NCBI GenBank assembly: GCA_031835245.1
Contig: JAVKOQ010000635.1
Span: 1 to 22,290 of the forward strand
Length of the DNA stretch: 22,290 nt
Source of the DNA: Balamuthia mandrillaris
Taxonomy: Eukaryota > Discosea > Longamoebia > Balamuthiidae
Direction: 5' to 3'
A model generated the notes under the pieces. It ran no database searches and was not told the DNA's origin. It saw only the letters and a program-made list of their open reading frames with translations. The translations under genes were made by a program, and so were the position numbers. Shown here one piece after another: positions 17,371-22,290 of the stretch (its first letter is position 1; each line of letters begins with the position of its first letter).

Positions 17371-18241
17371 ATGTACACCACGGGAGTGCGACCTGGTGGA
17401 GTACGTATATTTTCGTTAGCTCCCTCGTTACATCAGCAACTTTTTGCCTGGTCTTTCTTTTCTTTATTTTTGAACTAAAATCCCCCCCCCCTGTTTTCCG
17501 TAATGAGCAGGTACCACCTGTTTCCAAACGGGTTTTTGACAAGCACGACAAGGATCACAGCGGGTCTATTGATGAGAAAGAATTCCGAAGTATGTGCTAT
17601 GACCTGGGCTACCATCTGTCTGACCTCGAATTGAAAATGGCAGTGAAACGGCTTGATATGTACACACCCTCCTATTCCCATTTGTTCCTTTTTTTCGGAT
17701 GTTATCTTTCTCGCGTTGTCTTGTGCTCTCTTCCCCTCATCTCATCTCTCCTTTGTTTTGAACAGGAACGGAGATGGAGGTATTTCTTATGAGGAGTTCG
17801 TGCACTGGTGGAGGACAGATGATCGTTTTAAGATCCTGCAACTTTCGGAGGAGGAACAAGAAAGTCTGGCGTCTTGCGCCAAATACTTTCGCTTCTTCGA
17901 CAAAGATGACAACGGACAACTTTCACGGGAAGAGTTCAGGTAAGCCGCCACTTGAGGTTCGACATAAACAAAGAAAGAAAGAAAAAAATGAGGAAGAGAA
18001 CAAAACATACAGGAAGCAATAAGAGAGTGAGCCAGTAAGGCTCAATTCACTCACGAACCCTCTTTCTCTCTTTGTTTTGAGAAGGGCCGTCCATAAGAAC
18101 TTGGTGGAGAACAACTATACCAGAAAGTCATTCGAGGAGCTCCTCGCTGACCTCGACACGGACAATGACGGTCATGTAAGTTTCAACGAGTATGTGCAGT
18201 GGCTCGTTCGCATAGGATCTTTAAAGGTGAGACACTTTTGA
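17371..18241 (+). CDS. Four-EF-hand calmodulin-like calcium sensor
   Basis: Four exons: 17371-17400, 17511-17659, 17766-17939 and 18085-18241; 169 residues. All introns are GT-AG and in phase. Four canonical 12-residue calcium loops are visible: DKDHSGSIDEKE (23-34), DMNGDGGISYEE (59-70), DKDDNGQLSREE (105-116) and DTDNDGHVSFNE (142-153). All four keep Asp at position 1, Gly at 6 and Glu at 12, so all should bind calcium. Intron 2 splits the second loop after the first base pair of codon 60. The length and even spacing match calmodulin or troponin C-like sensors, but identity to calmodulin itself is low. The start is the weak point: 17371 is the only in-frame ATG, yet the frame is open back to 17227, so a longer N-terminus from an unseen 5' exon is possible. 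The C-terminus reads GSLKVRHF. It converges with the INO80B gene. Confidence 0.85.
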
Positions 18242-18373
18242 GTAACTCAATTTTTTGATGTTTTGGTAGTACTAGCAAAGATGCAAGAAAAAGTAAACTA
18301 TCTTACCTGGGACAGAAAGAGGCGTTGTGTTTGAGCGTTTAAAACTTATTTCCTTCCTCGATGGTCTTCCTTT

Positions 18374-18494
18374 TTAGCAAAAGAAACTTGGAACAGGGGC
18401 ATCCTCTGAAAATGATAGCAAAAAGCCGTTCTTGTTGGACGTCCATGTTACTTTCGGTCCATCTATAGTCCTCTTTGGCTACGCGAGAGAGAGA

Positions 18495-18541
<47 letters not shown>

Positions 18542-19535
18542 GAACAAGGAAAAGAAGTGAAGAAAGTGAGAAGGGGGGTGGTACCACAACAGTCTCGTTG
18601 CTCTTTTCAGCAACGGGACTCATTTGGGCAGAGGATTCCTCTTCGCCTTTGACCGGCATTGTTCTTGCTAACAACTTTTTCACCACTGACTCCTTTTTTG
18701 TGATACAGCCATTTGATAGAAGTAAGCGGCGAGGTTTGCGATGGAATGAGAGCAGAGAGAAAGAGACCTTTTCCTCTTCAACTTGCTTGTGCAGTCGTTG
18801 CTTCCTTCGCATTGCCTTCTCTTCTCTAGCTGTACGTTGTTCGGCTGTCAACTCTTTCGAAGCAGATTTGGCCTCTAATGCGGTATGCAGTGAAACATTG
18901 GAGAAAGGCGATGAGAAGAGAAAAGAGAAGAGAGAACATAGAACAGAAGAGAGAGAAGAGCAACCCATGGGCAACGCGAAGAGTGTCTCATGCCCCTTTG
19001 CTTCAACGTTCATCATCGCCTTTTGTCTCCTTGTCAGACTCTTTTGAGGCTGATACACGCTCACCTCGTTGTCCTCATCATCGATAGCAACCGTTCCTTC
19101 TTCCTCTTCCTCTATTTCCTCTTCGTCTTCTTCCTCCTCTTCTCCTTCGTCTTCGTCTTCCTCCTCCTCTCCTTCCTCTTCGTCTTCTTCCTTGTCCTCC
19201 TCTTCCTCCTCTTCAACTTGTATTCGTTTCAGTTTGCGTCGTTTGTTCGGAGCAGCTGTGGTTGAAGTTTTCTGCTTAGCAGCCGTACGACTGCTCTTGC
19301 GTGTTTGTGCGCCGCCATTGCCCCTTCGTTTGTTGTTGGAGGATGTGCCACGAGCACTCCTGCGCTTTGCAGCAGCGCCACCGGTGGTGGATCTTGCAGA
19401 GGCACGCTTGCGTTTGTCAGCGGCGACGATGGTACTGGTTGGTTGGTCCACTACGTCGTGCACGCTTTGAACGGTACCACCCAGCTTCAGCTTGAGCTTC
19501 AACGGGGCTGAGGACGGGCTGATCTTGTCCGACAT
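18374..19535 (-). CDS. INO80B: INO80 complex subunit B (Ies2/PAPA-1 domain) homologue
   Basis: Four exons: 19535-18965, 18874-18768, 18692-18585 and 18478-18374; 296 residues. INO80B/Ies2 stimulates the INO80 chromatin remodeller in the nucleus. The N-terminus has KLKLKLGG (13-20), typical of the family, then basic patches (KRKR, KRR, NKRRKLKR) and a long acidic run (about 107-157). The PAPA-1 domain starts about 163: QKSLTRRQKAMM, LFALPM, then ELTAEQRTAREEKAMRRKQR, LHKQVEEEKESVVKKLL and a C-terminal strand PKVTWTSNKNGFLLSF. The splices at 18875-18964 and 18693-18767 restore EEEKESVVKKLL, which matches the family's EEEKxxTIxRLL. The third intron (18479-18584) contains the GA tract and brings in the last exon in a different frame from the long open frame of exon 1. 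No HIT zinc finger follows, as in yeast Ies2 and unlike animal INO80B. The ATG at 19535 was preferred to one 27 codons upstream because the family motif starts beside it. Confidence 0.85.
18484..18539 (-). repeat. CT (sense) dinucleotide tract in an INO80B intron
   Basis: About 28 GA units on the plus strand equal CT units on the sense strand, ending directly at the acceptor CGCGTAG. It serves as an extreme polypyrimidine tract. Confidence 0.9.
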
Positions 19536-19757
19536 GTGTTCCTCTTTCTCTTGTTTCTTCTTTTGGTTTGGCCAAATTTTCGAAATTTTAATTGAAATTT
19601 TTACGATTATTCTCACAAAACAGGCAAATAAAATGAAAATTTGTTAAAATATCAAAATTTTGAATACTTATACAATAATCTAACCGAAAATAAGGTGATG
19701 CGGGATAAAAGTTTAGAATAAAAAGGTAGCGCGCAACGAAAGGGGGAAAGCACAAGA
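19536..19757. promoter_or_regulatory. AT-rich bidirectional promoter with repeated AAATTT tracts
   Basis: 222 nt separate the divergent starts of the INO80B and zinc-finger genes. CAAATTTT, GAAATTTT and GAAATTTT begin at 19573, 19582 and 19594, with further AAATTT/AAAATTTT near 19638 and 19654. TTTGGCCAAA at 19567-19576 is a perfect palindrome. Two TATA-like stretches, GATAAAAG (about 19704) and GAATAAAAAG (about 19717), lie 30-55 nt before the plus-strand ATG. Confidence 0.55.
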
Positions 19758-20247
19758 ATGAAAAGGCACTGGAAGCAGGTTGACCTTGCCGGCCTTCCGG
19801 CTTTGCAAGAATTAGACCCAGAAGAGCTGAAGACGTACACCAAAGATGAGTTAGCTTCTTATTTAGATAGTCAAGGTTCTCCTCTCTCACTCTCGCTCTC
19901 TCCCTCTCTCTCGATTTGTGATTGTTTTTACGCCTACAAAAATTTGTGCTCATCGCGTAGCTTTTTGGGGATTTCAAATTGACCTTCTCTTATAATCTTA
20001 TCCTTGTTTACGCTTCTTCCTTTTAGGCATCATACCAAAGATCTCCAAACCGGAAATGAAGAGGCAGTTACGAACGGTGATCAAGGCGCTGAGGGAAAAC
20101 AAACTGCACCTCATTGATGAAGTCAGGCAGCAAGCCATGGAATCACATTACAGCAGAGAGCAGACCCCAAACAAAGCGAAGCGAGCCTGCGTCCCCCAAA
20201 CACCGCAAACACCTGCTTCCCCCTATAATGATGGTACCCGCCTCCCC

Positions 20248-20287
<40 letters not shown>

Positions 20288-22074
20288 CTTCTCGTTCGCT
20301 CTTCTATCGTTCTCTCCCCTTGTAGCCATTTTCTTTTTTTTTCTTTCTTTCATTTGTTCGTTGTTGTTTGTAGTAACAATGGAAACAACTACCAACGAAT
20401 AACAGGCACGATATGCGTGGGGGTCGGCTGCAGAAAGAAAGCCAACAAGGAATGCAGCTTCCAGCGCTGTCGGCGTTGTTGCACGAGCGCTGGCCTGCTA
20501 TGCCACCAGCACGTGAACGATGTGGTCCGACGGGGCCACGAGTCCGTGCTTTATCACAACAGCCCCATCGTGAAAGCGGGAGCCAACCTCGCTGCTCTCC
20601 CTCTAGCAAAGAAAGGCCGAGCTTCATTCGATTCTCCTTCTGCTTCTACTACTTCTGCTTCAAGCGAACATTTCGCTTCTCTCCCATTTGATCTTACTTC
20701 TCCATTTATAGCTCCTCCTTCTACTTCCTCTTCATCCTCTTCTTCTGTTCCGTCTTTGTTTCCGCCGCTGCCTTCCTCGACGGATCTTCTATCTCCTTTT
20801 ACGTCTCTCTCTGGCTTTGCTACTTCACAGTCTTCCACTTCCTCCTTTGCAACAACTCCCGCTTTGGACAACTATCTTCCTTCATCGTCATCATCATCAA
20901 GCATTTCGTATATTGCCGGGGTAAACGGAGGAAGAAGTGAAGAGGAAGAGGAGGAAGAGGAGCAGTATGACTCTATTTCACAAATATGCCCTCACTGCTC
21001 AGAACGAGTCAGTTCAGTTGGCTCCAACTTTCTGATTCACCTTCGTGACTGTTCTCCTCAACATTTTTCAGACCTTTTACGAGCTGCCCCTGTAAATACC
21101 TCCTTGTTCTCCACATCTCCTCTTTCTCCTTCATCTTCATCTGCTGATGCTTCTTTGGACGCTACGGACGGTATTTCTCCCGTGGCAACGGCCAAAGTGC
21201 ATGCCTTTGAGCGATACTGCGACAACTCCTCCTACCTTAATGATATTTTCTCAACTTCTCCAGCACCTCAACCTTCCTCCTCGGCTTCCAGTTTGTCTTC
21301 TACATTTGGCTCTTCTGTAGTTTCTGAGATCTCCTCCAGTGCTTCAGGTTCTTCTCCACTTTCTTCGACGTCATCGTCGTCTTCACCGCCTTCATCGTCG
21401 TCATCGTTATCTTCAACGAAGGGCAGTGTCGCTGCTCAACAGCAGCTGGGTAGGTACCTATCGCCTTCGTAGCTTTACACTTTTGTGTTTATACCTTGTC
21501 CAACTGACCTTTTCAAGTCACGAGGCAAACGACTACAACCACGAACCACAACAGACTACAAGCCATCCAACAACTTAATGTACGTTTTTCTCTCTCTCTT
21601 TTGACTACTTTATCTTCTTTGTTTGCCCCCTCTCAATTTTGGCGCTAACAACAAACAGGCACGTTTATCAAAGCTAGTAGGACCAACAACGCCAGCACTA
21701 ACAGCGGAGAACTCGATCAAGGGGGCTGATTCGATGTACGCCTTTTCGAAGGTGATGGAGCGGCTTAGTAATTGCACTTCCTTAGAGGTTTCTTTTTCTT
21801 TTTCCTTCTTCTTTTGTTTCTGTTTTGCAATAACTTTACTCGACACTAAATTTATTGTTTTGCACCTAAATAATGACAATAGGAAGCAGAGCAATGTAAG
21901 CGAACCTTTGTGGAGAAGAACAACGAGGCATGCAGCATGAGCGACCCAATCTCTGACGAAGTGGAAGAGTCCATGCTCCTGCAACAACACTCGACCTTCC
22001 GAATCGCTAGGGTGGGGCTTCCGTCCCATCAAGAGCTCTGCCCACCTTCTCCCGCTCATCTTCACTCTTTGTGA
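19758..22074 (+). CDS. SAP-like, SRS/LRP1-like zinc finger and C2HC finger protein
   Basis: Six exons: 19758-19875, 20027-20233, 20406-21449, 21518-21579, 21659-21787 and 21883-22074; 583 residues. All junctions are GT-AG and in phase. Residues about 19-65 (ELKTYTKDELASYL, GIIPKISKPEMKRQLRTVI) look like a SAP-type helix pair that may bind nucleic acid. Residues about 112-142 hold C-x4-C-x7-C-x4-C-x2-CC-x6-C-x2-H, with ECSFQRCRRCC at the centre. Apart from the first spacing (x4 rather than x2), this equals the RING-like finger of plant SHI/STY/LRP1 (SRS) regulators. A Ser-rich linker follows. Then ICPHCSERV and FLIHLRDC form a C2HC finger at about 302-324. The C-terminal 130 residues contain TTT/NHN stretches and helix but no known domain. 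Likely nuclear, from the fingers; function unknown. It is divergent from INO80B. Confidence 0.85.
20234..20405 (+). repeat. CT dinucleotide tract near the donor of a zinc-finger gene intron
   Basis: The second intron begins GTACCCGCC and within about 15 nt enters a CT tract of about 18 units (20250-20285). The preceding intron (19876-20026) has the same arrangement with a more broken CT tract (about 19878-19913). Confidence 0.85.
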
Positions 22075-22094
22075 TAAAAAGATCTTATCTTCCA

Positions 22095-22126
<32 letters not shown>

Positions 22127-22130
22127 GCGT

Positions 22131-22165
<35 letters not shown>

Positions 22166-22267
22166 CTCTAAAGGAGCTCTGCCTCCGCTTTTTCGGGACG
22201 ACACGAATAAACACCCTCTCTTTTCAGGACGACACGAATACCAACTAGCAAGGGAAGACAGAAGAAA
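22075..22267. other. Intergenic gap with CT tracts, polyA signal and direct repeat
   Basis: Two CT tracts (about 22101-22126 and 22136-22162) follow the zinc-finger gene's stop. AATAAA at 22206-22211 is a candidate polyadenylation signal about 130 nt past the stop. GGACGACACGAATA occurs twice as an exact 14-bp direct repeat, at 22196-22209 and 22227-22240. The second copy directly follows CTTTTCAG, a good splice acceptor, so a 5' UTR intron of the next gene is possible. Confidence 0.6.
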
Positions 22268-22290
22268 ATGGCGGAGATGGCGCTCTGTAA
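22268..22290 (+). CDS. Possible start of the next gene, truncated by window end
   Basis: GAAAATGG gives a favourable start context (A at -3, G at +4). The frame reads MAEMALC and is open to the last base. The preceding A-rich leader and the upstream direct repeats fit a promoter and 5' UTR. Seven codons are too few to name a product. Confidence 0.4.

Noticed and set aside
18361-18560. Possible last exon of the EF-hand gene (QKKLGTGASSENDSKKPF...)
   Set aside because: It would run into a GA microsatellite as Arg-Glu repeats and is antisense to the conserved last exon of INO80B; the EF-hand frame already ends at TGA 18239-18241.
18475-19047. 190-codon plus-strand frame beginning with Arg-Glu repeats
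   Set aside because: It is the antisense shadow of INO80B exons and introns; the minus strand shows the conserved PAPA-1 domain and correct splices.
1-22290. Virus-derived or LTR elements, CRISPR arrays, rRNA or tRNA genes
   Set aside because: No reverse transcriptase, integrase, capsid-like or transposase motifs, no long terminal repeats, no regularly spaced repeats with unique spacers, and no recognisable RNA gene were seen by eye.

Overview
The window is eukaryotic nuclear DNA. It holds nine recognisable protein genes, one doubtful gene and the probable first codons of another. Most genes are split by short GT-AG introns of about 60-230 nt, which I placed by keeping known domains in frame. 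Serine- and glutamine-rich low-complexity stretches, a WRKY protein, a FYVE-RhoGEF and a divergent RhoGAP together suggest an amoebozoan, possibly near Acanthamoeba or Balamuthia. That is an inference from gene content; no marker gene proves it.

Layout. 1-741 (+): 3' end of an unrecognised gene. 1421-2836 (-): a RhoGAP-domain protein whose catalytic arginine is missing. 3339-7333 (+): a FYVE-DH-PH protein (Rho GEF) reading away from the RhoGAP gene. 7905-10775 (+): a second DH-PH protein with a helical, talin/vinculin-like N-terminal half. 10952-12891 (-): a two-domain WRKY transcription factor. 13143-15554 (-): an intron-free 803-residue protein whose C-terminal half resembles the middle homology region of fungal transcription factors. 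15555-17370: a long gap with one doubtful gene and a cluster of TGACGT palindromes. 17371-18241 (+): a four-EF-hand calmodulin-like protein. 18374-19535 (-): an INO80 complex subunit B (Ies2/PAPA-1) homologue. 19758-22074 (+): a protein joining a SAP-like segment, a plant SRS/LRP1-like zinc finger and a C2HC finger. 22268 to the end (+): probably the start of the next gene.

The genes fall into two themes. The first 11 kb is a Rho-GTPase block: one GAP-fold protein and two exchange factors, one of which should bind PI3P on endosomes through its FYVE domain. The remainder is mostly nuclear: two transcription-factor-like genes, a chromatin-remodeller subunit and a zinc-finger protein, with the calcium sensor among them. 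Microsatellites are abundant: AAG, TTTTG, and CT tracts that always lie on the sense strand of introns.

The strongest points for a second look are the RhoGAP without its arginine finger, the SRS-like finger outside plants, the PH domain split by two long disordered inserts, the 22-nt microexon carrying the FYVE signature, and the palindromes in two intergenic regions. I saw no CRISPR array, rRNA, tRNA or virus-derived element.
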